A DNA stretch of 64,000 nucleotides from Blastomonas natatoria (GTDB lineage Bacteria > Pseudomonadota > Alphaproteobacteria > Sphingomonadales > Sphingomonadaceae), in NCBI RefSeq assembly GCF_003201955.1, contig NZ_QJJM01000014.1:37882-101881 (forward strand), in the 5' to 3' direction. Of this stretch, positions 9,433 through 19,191 are shown piece by piece. Position numbers and translations under genes: made by a program. The notes beneath the pieces were generated by a model, which was given only the letters and a program-made list of their open reading frames with translations, ran no database searches and was not told the origin of the DNA. Within the stretch, counting starts at the first letter, position 1, and every line of letters begins with the position of its first letter.

Positions 9433-11763
9433 ATGTTTGACGTAAAGACTGTAGAAATCGAGTGGGGCGGAAAGACCCTCAAGCTCGAAACGGGCCGCAT
9501 TGCCCGTCAGGCGGACGGCGCTGTGCTGGCCACCTATGGCGAAACCGTGGTGCTGTGCGCCGTGACCGCCGCCAAGTCGGTGAAGGAAGGCCAGGACTTC
9601 TTCCCGCTGACCGTCCACTACCAGGAAAAATTCTCCGCAGCAGGCCGCATCCCCGGCGGCTTCTTCAAGCGTGAGCGCGGCGCGACCGAGAAAGAAACGC
9701 TGACCAGTCGCCTGATCGACCGTCCCGTCCGCCCGCTGTTTCCCGAAGGTTTCTACAACGAAATCAACGTGATCGCGCAGGTCCTGTCATTCGACGGCGA
9801 ATCCGAGCCCGATATCGTTGCGATGGTCGCCGCCTCGGCAGCGCTCACCCTGTCGGGCGTGCCCTTCATGGGTCCGATCGGCGCTGCGCGCATCGGCTAC
9901 AAGGATGGCGAATATCAGCTCAACCCGTCGATGGACGAGGTCAAGGAAGGCGAGCTCGATCTGGTCGTCGCCGCCACGCATGACGCGGTGATGATGGTCG
10001 AATCGGAAGCCAAGGAGCTTTCCGAAGAGGTGATGCTGGGTGCCGTCGAATTCGCGCACGCTGCGTGCCGCGAAGTCACCGACGCGATCATCAAGCTCGC
10101 CGAACAGGCTGCCAAGGATCCCTGGGAAATGGCTCCGCAGGCCGATCTCAGCGCCGCCAAGCAGAAGCTCAAGGACCTGATCGGTGCAGACATTGCCGCG
10201 GCCTACAAGCTGACCGACAAGTCGGCCCGCTCCAATGCCCTGAACGAAGCACGCGCCAAGGCGAAGGAAGCCTTTGCCGATGCGACGCCGCAGGACCAGA
10301 TGGCCGCGCAGAAGCTGATGAAGAAGCTGGAAGCGGAAATCGTGCGCGGTGCCATCCTCAAGGACGGCAGCCGCATCGATGGCCGCACCACCACGCAGAT
10401 CCGTCCGATCGAGGCGATGGTCGGCTTCCTGCCGCGCACCCATGGTTCGGCGCTGTTCACGCGCGGTGAAACCCAGTCGATCTGTACCACCACCTTGGGC
10501 ACCAAGGACAGCGAGCAGATGATCGACGGCCTCACCGGCCTGTCGTACGAGAGTTTCATGCTGCACTATAACTTCCCGCCCTATTCGGTCGGTGAAGTCG
10601 GTCGCTTCGGCGCGCCAGGCCGTCGTGAAGTCGGCCATGGCAAGCTGGCATGGCGTGCGCTGCACCCCGTGCTGCCCAGCAAGGACGAGTTCCCCTACAC
10701 CATCCGCGTGCTCTCCGACATCACCGAGTCGAACGGCTCGTCGTCGATGGCCACGGTGTGCGGCGGTTCGCTCTCGATGATGGACGCGGGCGTTCCGCTC
10801 AAGCGTCCGGTGTCGGGCATCGCCATGGGCCTGATCCTGGAAGGCAGCGAGTTTGCGGTGCTCTCCGACATCCTGGGTGACGAGGATCATCTGGGCGACA
10901 TGGACTTCAAGGTCGCCGGCACGTCCGAAGGCATCACCACGATGCAGATGGACATCAAGATCGCCGGCATCACCCGCGAGATCATGGCGCAGGCGCTGGC
11001 ACAGGCCAAGGAAGGCCGCGCGCACATCCTGGGTGAAATGGCCAAGGCGCTGGGCGAAGTCCGCACCGAGCTTTCGGCGCACGCTCCGCGCATCGAGACG
11101 ATCCAGATCGACAAGTCGAAGATCCGCGAAGTCATCGGCACCGGCGGCAAGGTGATCCGCGAGATCGTCGCCGAAACCGGCGCGAAGGTGGATATCGACG
11201 ACGAGGGCCTGATCAAGATCAGCTCGTCCGATCTCAGCCAGATCGAAGCTGCCAAGAATTGGATTCTGGGCATCGTCGAGGAAGCCGAAGTCGGCAAGAT
11301 CTACAACGGCAAGGTCGTCAACCTGGTCGATTTCGGCGCGTTCGTGAACTTCATGGGCGGCAAGGACGGCCTGGTCCACGTCTCGGAAATTCGCAACGAG
11401 CGGGTCGAGAAGGTGGCCGATGTCCTGTCCGAAGGCCAGGAAGTGAAGGTCAAGGTGCTCGAAATCGATCCGCGCGGCAAGGTGCGTCTGTCGATGCGCG
11501 TCGTCGATCAGGAAACCGGTGAAGAGCTGGAAGACACCCGCCCCGCCCGCGAACCGCGCGAGCGCGGTGAGCGTGGCGATCGCGGCGAGCGTCGCCCCCG
11601 CCGTGACGGCGATGGCGGACGTGGTCGCGGTGGTGACCGTGGTGGCGATCGCGGTGAACGTTCGGGCGGAGGCGGCCGCGGCCGTGGTCGCCCTGAGCGC
11701 TCGGAAGGCGGCGAAGGCGGCGGTGACGCTGGCCTGCCCGACTTCATCACCGGCGAAAACTGA
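9433..11763 (+). CDS. pnp: Polyribonucleotide nucleotidyltransferase (PNPase) with Arg/Gly-rich tail
   Basis: Phosphorolytic 3'-to-5' exoribonuclease of RNA decay. The 776-aa protein has two RNase PH cores (about 1-145 and 310-540), the all-helical linker domain between them, a KH domain (about 550-615, [10 protein letters not shown]) and an S1 domain (about 620-690, [19 protein letters not shown]). After the S1 domain comes a roughly 75-residue tail rich in Arg, Gly and Glu ([16 protein letters not shown] and similar), longer than in many proteobacteria. It ends FITGEN. The tail may add RNA or degradosome contacts; this is inference. The gene follows rpsO and its terminator, and is closed by its own terminator. 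Confidence 0.97.
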   Translation: MFDVKTVEIEWGGKTLKLETGRIARQADGAVLATYGETVVLCAVTAAKSVKEGQDFFPLTVHYQEKFSAAGRIPGGFFKRERGATEKETLTSRLIDRPVRPLFPEGFYNEINVIAQVLSFDGESEPDIVAMVAASAALTLSGVPFMGPIGAARIGYKDGEYQLNPSMDEVKEGELDLVVAATHDAVMMVESEAKELSEEVMLGAVEFAHAACREVTDAIIKLAEQAAKDPWEMAPQADLSAAKQKLKDLIGADIAAAYKLTDKSARSNALNEARAKAKEAFADATPQDQMAAQKLMKKLEAEIVRGAILKDGSRIDGRTTTQIRPIEAMVGFLPRTHGSALFTRGETQSICTTTLGTKDSEQMIDGLTGLSYESFMLHYNFPPYSVGEVGRFGAPGRREVGHGKLAWRALHPVLPSKDEFPYTIRVLSDITESNGSSSMATVCGGSLSMMDAGVPLKRPVSGIAMGLILEGSEFAVLSDILGDEDHLGDMDFKVAGTSEGITTMQMDIKIAGITREIMAQALAQAKEGRAHILGEMAKALGEVRTELSAHAPRIETIQIDKSKIREVIGTGGKVIREIVAETGAKVDIDDEGLIKISSSDLSQIEAAKNWILGIVEEAEVGKIYNGKVVNLVDFGAFVNFMGGKDGLVHVSEIRNERVEKVADVLSEGQEVKVKVLEIDPRGKVRLSMRVVDQETGEELEDTRPAREPRERGERGDRGERRPRRDGDGGRGRGGDRGGDRGERSGGGGRGRGRPERSEGGEGGGDAGLPDFITGEN

Positions 11764-11813
11764 AGATAGCAGTTTGCTGCTGGCGTCGCGGGCTGAGCCC
11801 GTGACGTGACAAA

Positions 11814-11850
11814 GACCGGCTGGAAGCCCCGCGCTTCCGGCCGGTTTTTT
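11814..11850 (+). terminator. Rho-independent terminator of pnp
   Basis: GACCGGCTGGAAG pairs with CTTCCGGCCGGT with one bulge, around a GC-rich loop, followed by TTTTTT. It closes the rpsO-pnp unit and separates it from the ParDE pair. Confidence 0.9.
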
Positions 11851-11876
11851 GTTCGATGATGGGCGATTGGATGCGT

Positions 11877-11891
11877 TACCAAAATCTGGTA
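11877..11891. promoter_or_regulatory. Putative ParD operator
   Basis: TACCA and TGGTA form a perfect inverted repeat with a 5-bp spacer, ending 10 bp before the parD start. ParD antitoxins bind such palindromes to repress their own operon. Function here is inferred from position. Confidence 0.5.
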
Positions 11892-11901
11892 TCGTCAACC
11901 C

Positions 11902-12144
11902 ATGACCAAGAACACCTCCATCGCGCTGGGCGCGCCGTTTCAGGAATTTGCCCGCCGCAAGGTGGAGTCGGGCGAATATGGCTCGACCAGCGAGGTCGTA
12001 CGCGAGGCCATGCGGCGGTTGATGGCCGAGGATGAACGGCGCGGAGCCCTTAATGCAGCTCTTCGCGAGGGTCTGGCGAGCGGCCCTGCCGAGCCATTCG
12101 ACTGGGACGGCTTCATGCACCGCCATTTCGGCGATGCCGCATAA
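11902..12144 (+). CDS. ParD-family antitoxin
   Basis: An 80-aa ribbon-helix-helix antitoxin. The N-terminal half reads TSIALGAPFQEFARRKVESG then YGSTSEVVREAMRRL, the classic ParD DNA-binding fold; the C-terminus (FDWDGFMHRHFG) is a typical toxin-binding tail. It overlaps the toxin gene by 11 bp. The pair lies between the pnp terminator and the sdh operon, a usual place for acquired modules. Confidence 0.92.
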   Translation: MTKNTSIALGAPFQEFARRKVESGEYGSTSEVVREAMRRLMAEDERRGALNAALREGLASGPAEPFDWDGFMHRHFGDAA

Positions 12145-12427
12145 GGTTCTCCTGCTCCCCGCTGCTGGCCGCGATCTCGACGCTATCGCCGTCGCTACCA
12201 TGCAGCAATGGGGCACAGCGCAGGCTCGGCACTATCTCGCTGCGATGCGAGCGAGTATTTCGTCGCTGGCCGATTTTCCGCTGCGCAATCCAGTCTACCG
12301 CAGCGAGGGGAGGGAATTCCGCCAGCTGCTGTGCGGGCATCACTTAGTATTTTATCTGGTCGTTGAAGACACGGTGCAGATCATCCGCATCCTGCACGAG
12401 CGGATGGATATCGACCGGCATCTCTGA
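12134..12427 (+). CDS. ParE-family toxin
   Basis: A 97-aa RelE/ParE-superfamily toxin; ParE members poison DNA gyrase. The sequence shows the usual N-terminal strand and helix (LLLPAAGRDLDAIAVATMQQWG), NPVYRSEGREFRQLLCGHHLVFYLV in the sheet, and ends IIRILHERMDIDRHL, matching the family end VxRILHxxMD. I chose the ATG at 12134, which overlaps the antitoxin stop, over an upstream in-frame ATG at 12032 that reads through antitoxin DNA out of frame. Confidence 0.92.
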   Translation: MPHKVLLLPAAGRDLDAIAVATMQQWGTAQARHYLAAMRASISSLADFPLRNPVYRSEGREFRQLLCGHHLVFYLVVEDTVQIIRILHERMDIDRHL

Positions 12428-12443
12428 CACCGCCCACAAATGC

Positions 12444-12479
12444 TTCGGGGCAGGAACCGCGTACGGTACCTGCCCCGAA
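12444..12479. terminator. Strong hairpin between parE and sdhA (convergent genes)
   Basis: An 11-bp perfect stem (TTCGGGGCAGG with CCTGCCCCGAA) contains a second inner stem (ACCG/CGGT around CGTA). There is no clear T-run on either side, so efficiency is uncertain; position suggests a bidirectional terminator or mRNA end-protector for parE and sdhA. Confidence 0.6.
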
Positions 12480-12510
12480 CAATGTCATCGCCAGATGGCC
12501 ATTCAGCCGA

Positions 12511-14313
12511 TCAGTACACCCGCTTCTTGGGCTTGATATACTCGACCTCGTCGCTCAGCGTATATTCGTGGACCGGGCGGTAGTCGAGCGTCACCTTGCC
12601 GCCCTTGCCACCCCAGCCTTCGAACCAGCTGACGGTGTGCTTCATGAAGTTCGCATCGTCGCGCTCGGGATAATCCTCGTGCATGTGCGCGCCGCGGCTT
12701 TCCTTGCGGGCATGCGCGCTCTCGATGGTGCACACCGCCTGGCTGAGCAGGTTGTCGAGCTCGAGCGTCTCGATCAGGTCGGTGTTCCAGATCAGCGAGC
12801 GGTCGGTGACGTGGACGTCCTCCATCCGCTTGTTGACCGTCTGCATCAGCGCAGTGCCTTCGGACAGCAGCTGCGTATCACGGAACACGGCGGCATGCTT
12901 CTGCATCGTCTTCTGCATCTCCATGCGAATCTGCGCGGTGGGCGAGCCGCCCTTGGCATTGCGGAAATGGTCGAGACGCGACAGCGCCAGATCGGCCGAG
13001 TCCTTCGGCAGCGCCTTGTGCGCGCTTCCCGGCTTGATCGTATCGCGCAGGTGGTGGCCGGTCGCGCGGCCGAACACGACGAGGTCGATCAGCGAGTTCG
13101 ATCCCAGACGGTTCGCGCCATGGACCGAAACGCACGCTGCTTCGCCCACGGCATAGAGGCCGGGGACCACGGTATCGGGGTTGCCATCCTTGATGGTGAC
13201 GACCTGGCCGTGATAATTGCAGGGAATGCCGCCCATGTTGTAGTGCACGGTCGGCACCACCGGCAGCGGCTGGCGCGTCAGATCGACGCCGGCAAAGATC
13301 TTGCCGGTTTCGGTTATCCCCGGCAGACGCTCGGCCAGCACCTTCTCGTCAATATGGTCGAGGTGAAGGTAGATATGATCGCCTTCCTTGCCGACACCGC
13401 GGCCTTCGCGGATTTCGGCAGCCATCGAGCGGCTGACGACGTCGCGGCTGGCCAGGTCCTTGGCCGACGGGGCGTAGCGCTCCATGAAGCGCTCTCCTTC
13501 GGAATTGGTGAGATAACCGCCCTCACCGCGCGCGCCTTCGGTGATCAGCACGCCCGCGCCATAGATGCCGGTCGGGTGGAACTGCACGAATTCCATGTCC
13601 TGCAGCGGCAGGCCTGCGCGCAGCACCATTGCGCCGCCGTCACCCGTGCAGGTGTGCGCCGAGGTGGCGGAGAAATAGCAGCGGCCCGATCCGCCCGTCG
13701 CCAGCACCACGGCATGGCTGCGGAAACGATGGATCGATCCGTCTTCCATGCACAAAGCGATCACGCCCCGGCAGACGCCGTCTTCCATGATCAGGTCGAT
13801 GGCGAAATATTCGATGAAGAAGTCGGAATCGTACTTCAGTGACTGCTGGTACAGCGCGTGCAGCATGGCGTGGCCGGTACGGTCTGCTGCTGCACAGGTG
13901 CGCTGCACCGGGGGGCCTTCGCCCATGTTCTGCATGTGCCCACCGAACGGACGCTGATAGATGGTGCCATTGTCGTTGCGGCTGAACGGCACGCCGGCAT
14001 GCTCGAGCTCGTAGACGGCCGCCGGTGCTTCGCGCACCATGTACTCGATCGCGTCCTGATCGCCCAGCCAGTCCGATCCCTTGACGGTATCGTACATGTG
14101 CCACGACCAGTGGTCGGGAGAGTTGTTGCCCAGGCTGGCGGCGATGCCGCCCTGCGCCGCCACGGTGTGGCTGCGGGTGGGGAACACCTTGGTGATGCAC
14201 GCGGTCTTCAGGCCCGCTTCTGCGCTGCCCATGGTGGCGCGCAGGCCCGATCCGCCGGCCCCCACGACAACCGTGTCGTACACATGGTCGATGATCTTGT
14301 AGGCTTCGGTCAT
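12511..14313 (-). CDS. sdhA: Succinate dehydrogenase flavoprotein subunit
   Basis: Catalytic subunit of respiratory complex II: oxidises succinate to fumarate on covalently bound FAD, on the cytoplasmic face of the inner membrane. The 600-aa protein shows [12 protein letters not shown] (FAD-binding, from residue 18), the FAD-attachment segment [10 protein letters not shown] with H49, RGEGGYLTN of the active site, and the C-terminal end [10 protein letters not shown]. The ATG shares one base with the sdhD stop. The iron-sulfur subunit gene sdhB, commonly next, is not found downstream; the next gene is the convergent ParE. Confidence 0.97.
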   Translation of the reverse strand: MTEAYKIIDHVYDTVVVGAGGSGLRATMGSAEAGLKTACITKVFPTRSHTVAAQGGIAASLGNNSPDHWSWHMYDTVKGSDWLGDQDAIEYMVREAPAAVYELEHAGVPFSRNDNGTIYQRPFGGHMQNMGEGPPVQRTCAAADRTGHAMLHALYQQSLKYDSDFFIEYFAIDLIMEDGVCRGVIALCMEDGSIHRFRSHAVVLATGGSGRCYFSATSAHTCTGDGGAMVLRAGLPLQDMEFVQFHPTGIYGAGVLITEGARGEGGYLTNSEGERFMERYAPSAKDLASRDVVSRSMAAEIREGRGVGKEGDHIYLHLDHIDEKVLAERLPGITETGKIFAGVDLTRQPLPVVPTVHYNMGGIPCNYHGQVVTIKDGNPDTVVPGLYAVGEAACVSVHGANRLGSNSLIDLVVFGRATGHHLRDTIKPGSAHKALPKDSADLALSRLDHFRNAKGGSPTAQIRMEMQKTMQKHAAVFRDTQLLSEGTALMQTVNKRMEDVHVTDRSLIWNTDLIETLELDNLLSQAVCTIESAHARKESRGAHMHEDYPERDDANFMKHTVSWFEGWGGKGGKVTLDYRPVHEYTLSDEVEYIKPKKRVY

Positions 14314-14702
14314 CAGCTTGCAGCTCCGGCAAAGGCAATGCGCGCTACGGCGAAAATGCCGAGGGCGGCCCCGGCAACGGCGTAGAAGTTGAGCAGCAGG
14401 ATCACGCCGAACTTGGTGCCATGATCATGCACATAATCTTCGACGATCACCTGAAGGCCCAGGCGCAGGTGATAGAAAACGGTGACGATCAGCAGGATCA
14501 TCGCGGTGGCAGGCAGCGGAGCGGAGAGCCAGGCGGTGACGGTCGCGTAATCCAGCGCAGGCAGGCTGACCAGCGAGGCGATGAACCACAGCATCAGGAT
14601 GAGATTGCTGACCGCGGTCACCCGCGCCATCACCCAGTGATGGGTTCCCGTCTTGGCGGACCCCAGCCCGCGAACCTTGCCAATTCTGGTGCCACTTCCC
14701 AT
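14313..14702 (-). CDS. sdhD: Succinate dehydrogenase membrane anchor subunit SdhD
   Basis: One of the two small integral-membrane subunits that bind heme b and ubiquinone. The 129-aa product has three hydrophobic helices (about 32-48, 60-82 and 98-122) and the [16 protein letters not shown] motif, with the heme/quinone-region His and Asp, after the second helix. The ATG at 14702 with GGGAG 6 bp upstream is preferred over a TTG at 14708. The gene lies between sdhC and sdhA. Confidence 0.93.
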   Translation of the reverse strand: MGSGTRIGKVRGLGSAKTGTHHWVMARVTAVSNLILMLWFIASLVSLPALDYATVTAWLSAPLPATAMILLIVTVFYHLRLGLQVIVEDYVHDHGTKFGVILLLNFYAVAGAALGIFAVARIAFAGAAS

Positions 14703-14760
14703 GGTCAACTCCCAGCGCGGGCCCCATAGCCCTTTCGCGCTTCACAGATAATTCAAAAGA

Positions 14761-15150
14761 TCAGGCGAAAAAGATGATCGCCCACAAAAAGGCCGTCAGC
14801 GCGATCGACAGCACCGGCAGCAGCCCGGCCCAGCGGTTGTTGCGATCAACCTCATAGCCCGCGCCGATATCCAGCACGAAATGGCGGAGGCCCGAGAGCA
14901 TGTGCTGGAAGAAGGCCCAGGACAGGCCGATCATCAGCAGATAGCCGATGGGGCTGGTCGCCCAGCCGACATACCAGGCATAGGCATCGGGTCCGCTGGC
15001 GAGTGCCATAAGCCAGCCGACAAGCAGAATCCCGCCGATCACGGCCATGCCGTCACCGGTTGCGCGATGCAGGATCGAGACCAGCATGGCCGGGCCCCAA
15101 CGCCAGATGGAAAGGTGCGGCGACAGCGGCCTGCCCGATGGTTTTGCCAT
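14761..15150 (-). CDS. sdhC: Succinate dehydrogenase cytochrome b556 subunit SdhC
   Basis: 129-aa membrane subunit of complex II. The N-terminus RPLSPHLSIWRWGPAMLVSI, followed by LHRATGDGM, is the signature of SdhC (Ser/Arg near the quinone site), and GLRHFVLDIG carries the heme-ligand His. Three transmembrane helices are visible. It is the first gene of the sdhC-sdhD-sdhA operon; the 219-bp gap upstream, shared with a divergent chemoreceptor gene, should hold the promoter. Confidence 0.95.
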   Translation of the reverse strand: MAKPSGRPLSPHLSIWRWGPAMLVSILHRATGDGMAVIGGILLVGWLMALASGPDAYAWYVGWATSPIGYLLMIGLSWAFFQHMLSGLRHFVLDIGAGYEVDRNNRWAGLLPVLSIALTAFLWAIIFFA

Positions 15151-15369
15151 GGTCTCCCCCGTTTAAACGATCGTGTTCATAAGCGAAATTGCGTCCGGCG
15201 CCTGTTTAGCCGATTGCCCAAATGATGCAATTGTTGATTGCGCGCCCCGCCTTGCACCGGGGGCATCGCGCTGCTGACCGCGCGCACCCGATCGCTCCAG
15301 CAATAACCGGGCGTTAACCATGAGCGCATATGCCGGAGGCCGACGCACCCAGCTTGGCGAGAGGACGGC

Positions 15370-16773
15370 ATGGCAGACCACCACAGGGATACGAAGGGCA
15401 GTGCCAATTTCAAGGCGCTCTACCAGTCCGTGGCTCACGAACTTTCGATCAGCCGGCGGCTGGCAGCCTTTGACGCCGCCGGCGATCTTCCTCGCCTTGC
15501 GCGCGAGGCGCTGGACCTGCTGAAGCAGGATCAGGACGCCATTGCCCAGTGCTTCTGGGATAATTTCAATTCGATTGCCGACCTGGCCAGCAAGACGCGT
15601 GACCTGGAGACGCTCAGGCAGAAGAATATCGAGGCCAGCCGTCGCTACACCCACGAGAAAATGGCCAATTTCGACGGCCAGCTCTGGGTGGAGATGGCCT
15701 TCAGCCACGCCCTGTACGCCCAGCAACTGGGCGTCCCGATGTGGCAGCTGCTGGCTGCACAGGCGCATACGCATGATTTTGCCGTGAGCAGAATGCGCGA
15801 GAAGCTTCCTGACGACATGGACCGGTATCAGCAGCTGGCGCGTGCCACGGCCCAGGTCATGGTGATCGAAGCAGAGATCATGGCCTTTGCCATCAACACC
15901 ATGACCCAGCAGGAAGCCCAGAAGGTGCGCATCGCGCAGACTGCCAGCTTCAAGCAGACCGTGGACGGCGAACTGCAACAGGCCTCGCATCTGGGCAGTG
16001 GTCTTCAGAGCCAAGTCGTGAATGCATCCGAAGCCGCCCGGCAGATGCTGGGACGGTCATCCGAGGTTGCCGCCGCCGCAGAACAGTCGGCAATCGCCAT
16101 GCGCGAGGCGGCCCAGACAGCCGCCGGCCTGATCCGCGCTATCGAGGAAGCCCGCAGCGAGGTCGAAGTCGCCGCCGACGTTGCCGAACGCGCCTCGCGT
16201 GAGGCAGGCCATGCGGTGGCGAGCACGCAGACCTTGTCGACCCATGCCGAATCCATCGAATCGATTCTCAGCCTGATCCGCGACATCGCCGGGCAGACCA
16301 ACCTGCTGGCGCTCAACGCCACCATCGAGGCGGCCCGCGCAGGCGATGCCGGGCGCGGGTTTGCCGTGGTTGCGCAGGAGGTCAAGAGCCTCGCCAACCA
16401 GACCGCCCGCGCCACCGACGATATCGCCCACAAGATCACCGCCATCCAGCAGGCTACCCGCGATACCGTGGCATCGAACGATTCGGTGCGCGCAACGGTG
16501 AGCGAAGTGCAGACCAGCGCCGACCGCATCCGCGAGGCAATGGAAATCCAGGCGCAGACGGTTACCATCATTACCGCCGCCGTCGACGAAACCGCGCTTG
16601 CGGCCGATTCCATGTCGAACACCATCGGCACTATCCGGATCGACACCGAAAGCCTCGCGAGCGAGATGGACAAGGTCGGCGCAGGCTTCAGCCATCTGCA
16701 GAACCAACTGGTCGAACTGCGCAATCGTTCGGATCGGTTCGCGGACGAAATCGGTCTCGCCAAGAGCGCCTGA
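15370..16773 (+). CDS. Soluble globin-coupled methyl-accepting chemotaxis-type protein
   Basis: A 467-aa receptor with no transmembrane helix. The N-terminal region (about 12-185) resembles a protoglobin sensor domain, all alpha-helical, with candidate heme His residues in HTHDFAV; the C-terminal region (about 200-455) is a chemoreceptor signalling domain with the highly conserved hairpin tip [20 protein letters not shown] near residues 303-322. Related soluble receptors in alphaproteobacteria (for example Sinorhizobium IcpA) act in energy or oxygen taxis. Whether this protein binds heme, and whether it drives a flagellar or another Che pathway, cannot be told here. A good ribosome site (GAGAGGAC) precedes the ATG. 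It is divergent from sdhC. Confidence 0.88.
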   Translation: MADHHRDTKGSANFKALYQSVAHELSISRRLAAFDAAGDLPRLAREALDLLKQDQDAIAQCFWDNFNSIADLASKTRDLETLRQKNIEASRRYTHEKMANFDGQLWVEMAFSHALYAQQLGVPMWQLLAAQAHTHDFAVSRMREKLPDDMDRYQQLARATAQVMVIEAEIMAFAINTMTQQEAQKVRIAQTASFKQTVDGELQQASHLGSGLQSQVVNASEAARQMLGRSSEVAAAAEQSAIAMREAAQTAAGLIRAIEEARSEVEVAADVAERASREAGHAVASTQTLSTHAESIESILSLIRDIAGQTNLLALNATIEAARAGDAGRGFAVVAQEVKSLANQTARATDDIAHKITAIQQATRDTVASNDSVRATVSEVQTSADRIREAMEIQAQTVTIITAAVDETALAADSMSNTIGTIRIDTESLASEMDKVGAGFSHLQNQLVELRNRSDRFADEIGLAKSA

Positions 16774-16821
16774 CGCTGCAATTTCGTCGCCCGGTCATGG
16801 ACCGGGGCGCGAGGCGGCGAT

Positions 16822-17580
16822 ATGGTGCCGCGCATGATCAGCGTTGAACAGAATATCCTCATCACCGGCTCGAGCCGGGGCATCGGTCGCGCCATTGCCG
16901 ACCATCTCCATGAAGCGGGCCACCGCATCGTTGGTCATGCCAGCCGCCCCTTCCTCGATGACAGCCCCGACACCCCCGAATGGGATGTGATCGGCGCCGA
17001 TTTCGGAGACTTTCGCGGACCCGACATGCTCTGGAACGAGGCGCTGGACATTCTGGATGGCCGCATCGACGTTCTCATCAACAATGCCGGCATTTTTGCA
17101 GCCAATCCGATCGACCGGGGCGATGCCGAATGGCTCGCCGCCTGGGACGAGACGATGACCATCAATCTGACCGCCAGCGCGCAACTGTGCCGCTTTGCCG
17201 TCCAGCATTTCCTCGATCATGGCAATGAAGGGCGCATCGTCAACATTGCCAGCCGCGCGGCCTATCGCGGCGACAGCCCGGCGCATTGGCATTATGCGGC
17301 ATCCAAGGGCGGGATGGTGGCGATGACCAAATCGATCGCGCGCGCCTATGCCTCCAGCGGTATCTACGCCTTCGCCATCTGCCCGGGCTTCACCATGACC
17401 GGCATGGCGGAGGACTATCTTTCGAGCAGGGGGGGCGACAAGCTGCTGGCCGACATTCCCCTGGGCCGCGTCGCCATGCCCGACGAGGTTGCCACCATGG
17501 CGGCCTTCTGCGCCATCGACGCGCCGCCCTCGATGACGGGCGCAGTGCTCGACGTGAACGGCGCGAGTTACGTGCGGTAA
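16822..17580 (+). CDS. SDR-family NAD(P)-dependent oxidoreductase
   Basis: A 252-aa classical short-chain dehydrogenase. The cofactor motif TGSSRGIG is at residues 15-22, NNAG follows (LINNAGIFAAN), and the catalytic YAASKGG supplies Tyr and Lys; the C-terminal region ends DVNGASYVR, as in FabG-like enzymes. GAGG lies 7 bp before the chosen ATG; an in-frame ATG at 16834 is also possible. The substrate is unknown. It is followed after 9 bp by a GIY-YIG gene. Confidence 0.92.
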   Translation: MVPRMISVEQNILITGSSRGIGRAIADHLHEAGHRIVGHASRPFLDDSPDTPEWDVIGADFGDFRGPDMLWNEALDILDGRIDVLINNAGIFAANPIDRGDAEWLAAWDETMTINLTASAQLCRFAVQHFLDHGNEGRIVNIASRAAYRGDSPAHWHYAASKGGMVAMTKSIARAYASSGIYAFAICPGFTMTGMAEDYLSSRGGDKLLADIPLGRVAMPDEVATMAAFCAIDAPPSMTGAVLDVNGASYVR

Positions 17581-17589
17581 GGGGATGAG

Positions 17590-17880
17590 ATGAAGGGGGG
17601 CTGGGTGTACATGATGGCGGACCGCTATCGGGGCACCATCTATACCGGTGTAACTGCGGACATCGGACGCCGGGTGGAGCAGCATCGATCTGACGGTGGG
17701 TCACGTTTCGTCAAACGATATGGCCTCGACCGACTCGTCTACACCGAATGGCATGACGAGATCGAATTTGCGATCGCGCAGGAAAAGGCGATCAAGAAAT
17801 GGTGCCGTCAGTGGAAGGTTGACCTGATCGAGCAGGCAAACCCGAATTGGGAAGACCTGTCACACCTCATAAACGCCTGA
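17590..17880 (+). CDS. GIY-YIG nuclease-superfamily protein (UPF0213/YhbQ-like)
   Basis: A 96-aa single-domain protein. The two hallmark strands are WVYMMADRYRGTIYTGVT, where VYM and YTG stand for GIY and YIG. They are followed by the helix with the catalytic Arg (IGRRVEQH) and a Glu in EKAIKKW. Small stand-alone GIY-YIG proteins of this type are common in sphingomonads, often in several copies; their cellular role is not established. The ATG start follows the SDR gene closely. A palindromic repeat begins 18 bp after its stop. Confidence 0.9.
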   Translation: MKGGWVYMMADRYRGTIYTGVTADIGRRVEQHRSDGGSRFVKRYGLDRLVYTEWHDEIEFAIAQEKAIKKWCRQWKVDLIEQANPNWEDLSHLINA

Positions 17881-17898
17881 TCCGGGCGCACCGTATTT

Positions 17899-17980
17899 CG
17901 TCACCCCCGCGAACGCGGGGGTCCCGCTTCCTTTCTGAACTCTGTGAATAAGCGGGATTCCCGCGTTCGCGGGAATGACG
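17899..17980. repeat. Dispersed palindromic repeat, family 1, copy A
   Basis: Begins CGTCACCCCCGCGAACGCG and ends CGCGTTCGCGGGAATGACG; the outer arms are complementary, and an inner CCCGCTT/AAGCGGG pair adds a second stem. Two further copies in the same orientation lie at 19108-19187 and 27058-27137. It sits between the GIY-YIG gene and prmA. Confidence 0.92.
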
Positions 17981-18047
17981 GTATTGGCAAAGTGAAGAGG
18001 GTTTCCCTAAAGGTGTGCGAGCCTCCACGCGAACAAGGACCCACGCA

Positions 18048-18971
18048 TTGGACAATTGGAAAGTCACCATCCCCTGCACGCTCGCAGAGGCGCAGGCCGT
18101 GACCGACGACATGACGCTCGACGACAGCGCCTTCGGCAGCCCCAGCCTGGTGGCGAGCGAGGTCGATGCCTATGCCGATCCGCAGGAGTCGGGCAGTTGG
18201 GCGTTGCACGCCTATTTTACCGAAGAACCTCAGGGCGCGTGGATCGAGACCCTGCGCGGCCTCGTCCCCAGCGCGACCAGCGCGGTGCTCAGCGCGGAAC
18301 TTCTTCCCGACGAGGACTGGGTTACGCTGAGCCAGGCCGGGCTCGAACCGATCCGCGCTGGACGCTTCCATGTCCACACGCCCGAAATGCCCGCTTCTGA
18401 CGAGCCCGGCGTGCGCAGCTTCGAGATTCCGGCGAGCCTGGCCTTTGGCACCGGGCATCACAACACGACGCGTGGCTGCCTGATGATGCTCGATTCGATG
18501 CAGGCCGCCGGTACGCATGTGACAAGCCATATCGATATCGGCACCGGCACCGGACTGCTCGCCTTTGCCGCGATGCACCTGTGGCCCGGGGCGAGCGCGA
18601 TCGCCAGCGATATCGACCCGGTCTGTGGGCCTGCGGTCGAGCATAATGCGGCGGCCAATGCCGTGCCGATGGGCGATGGTCCGGGCGAACTGGCGATGGT
18701 GATCGCCGAGGGGCTGGACGACGCGCAGCTTCAGGCGCGTGCGCCTTATGATCTGGTAATCGCCAATATCCTGGCCGGGCCGCTGATCGATCTGGCGGCC
18801 GATGTCGCTTCGGTCACCGGCGCGAACGGCTATGCGGTGCTATCCGGCTTGCTCGGCACCCAGTCCGAGGCGGTGGCAGGGGCATATCGTGCGCAAGGCT
18901 TCGCGCTGGAAGATCGGCTGGACCTCGGCGACTGGACAGTATTGCGGCTGTGCAAGACCGGCGCAGCCTGA
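18048..18971 (+). CDS. prmA: Ribosomal protein L11 methyltransferase
   Basis: S-adenosylmethionine-dependent methyltransferase that trimethylates ribosomal protein L11. The 307-aa product has an N-terminal substrate-recognition domain and a C-terminal Rossmann methyltransferase domain: ASLAFGTGHHNTTRGCL, then HIDIGTGTGLLAFAA (SAM-binding) and IASDIDP. The NANILAGPL-like segment appears as IANILAGPL. The start is probably a TTG at 18048, with AAGGAC 8 bp upstream giving MDNWKVTI; a GTG at 18015 is an alternative with an unrelated N-terminal extension. Confidence 0.92.
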   Translation: MDNWKVTIPCTLAEAQAVTDDMTLDDSAFGSPSLVASEVDAYADPQESGSWALHAYFTEEPQGAWIETLRGLVPSATSAVLSAELLPDEDWVTLSQAGLEPIRAGRFHVHTPEMPASDEPGVRSFEIPASLAFGTGHHNTTRGCLMMLDSMQAAGTHVTSHIDIGTGTGLLAFAAMHLWPGASAIASDIDPVCGPAVEHNAAANAVPMGDGPGELAMVIAEGLDDAQLQARAPYDLVIANILAGPLIDLAADVASVTGANGYAVLSGLLGTQSEAVAGAYRAQGFALEDRLDLGDWTVLRLCKTGAA

Positions 18972-18998
18972 CGTCAAGGCCTTTCAGGCATTGCCAGT

Positions 18999-19080
18999 TC
19001 TCCGGCGAAAGCCGGAGCCCAGCGGCGACATTGTGCCACGCCGCTCTGGATTCCGGCTTTCGTAGGAAAGCGGATCAGGA
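18999..19080. repeat. Dispersed palindromic repeat, family 2
   Basis: CTCCGGC-GAAA-GCCGGAG forms a perfect hairpin at about 19000-19017, and a partly complementary arm (ATTCCGGCTTTCG) follows near 19050. It lies 28 bp after the prmA stop and may double as a terminator. Only about 27 bp separate it from the next repeat. Confidence 0.7.
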
Positions 19081-19107
19081 GGAACGTGCCGCTGCCTGCC
19101 CCATTTG

Positions 19108-19187
19108 GTCACCCCCGCGAAGGCGGGGGTCCCGCTTCCTCTGGAACGTCACGCAAAAGCGGGATTCCCGCGTTCGCAGGAATGACG
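19108..19187. repeat. Dispersed palindromic repeat, family 1, copy B
   Basis: Begins GTCACCCCCGCGAAGGCGGG and ends CGCGTTCGCAGGAATGACG; near-identical to the copies at 17899 and 27058 in the arms, with a different loop. It ends 4 bp before the start codon of the next gene, so the ribosome-binding region of that gene is repeat sequence. Confidence 0.92.
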
Positions 19188-19191
19188 GGTG

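Noticed and set aside
9787..12216. 809-aa minus-strand frame across pnp and ParDE
   Set aside because: Antisense shadow of pnp with no recognisable domains.
12568..13842. 424-aa plus-strand frame inside sdhA
   Set aside because: Antisense shadow of sdhA.
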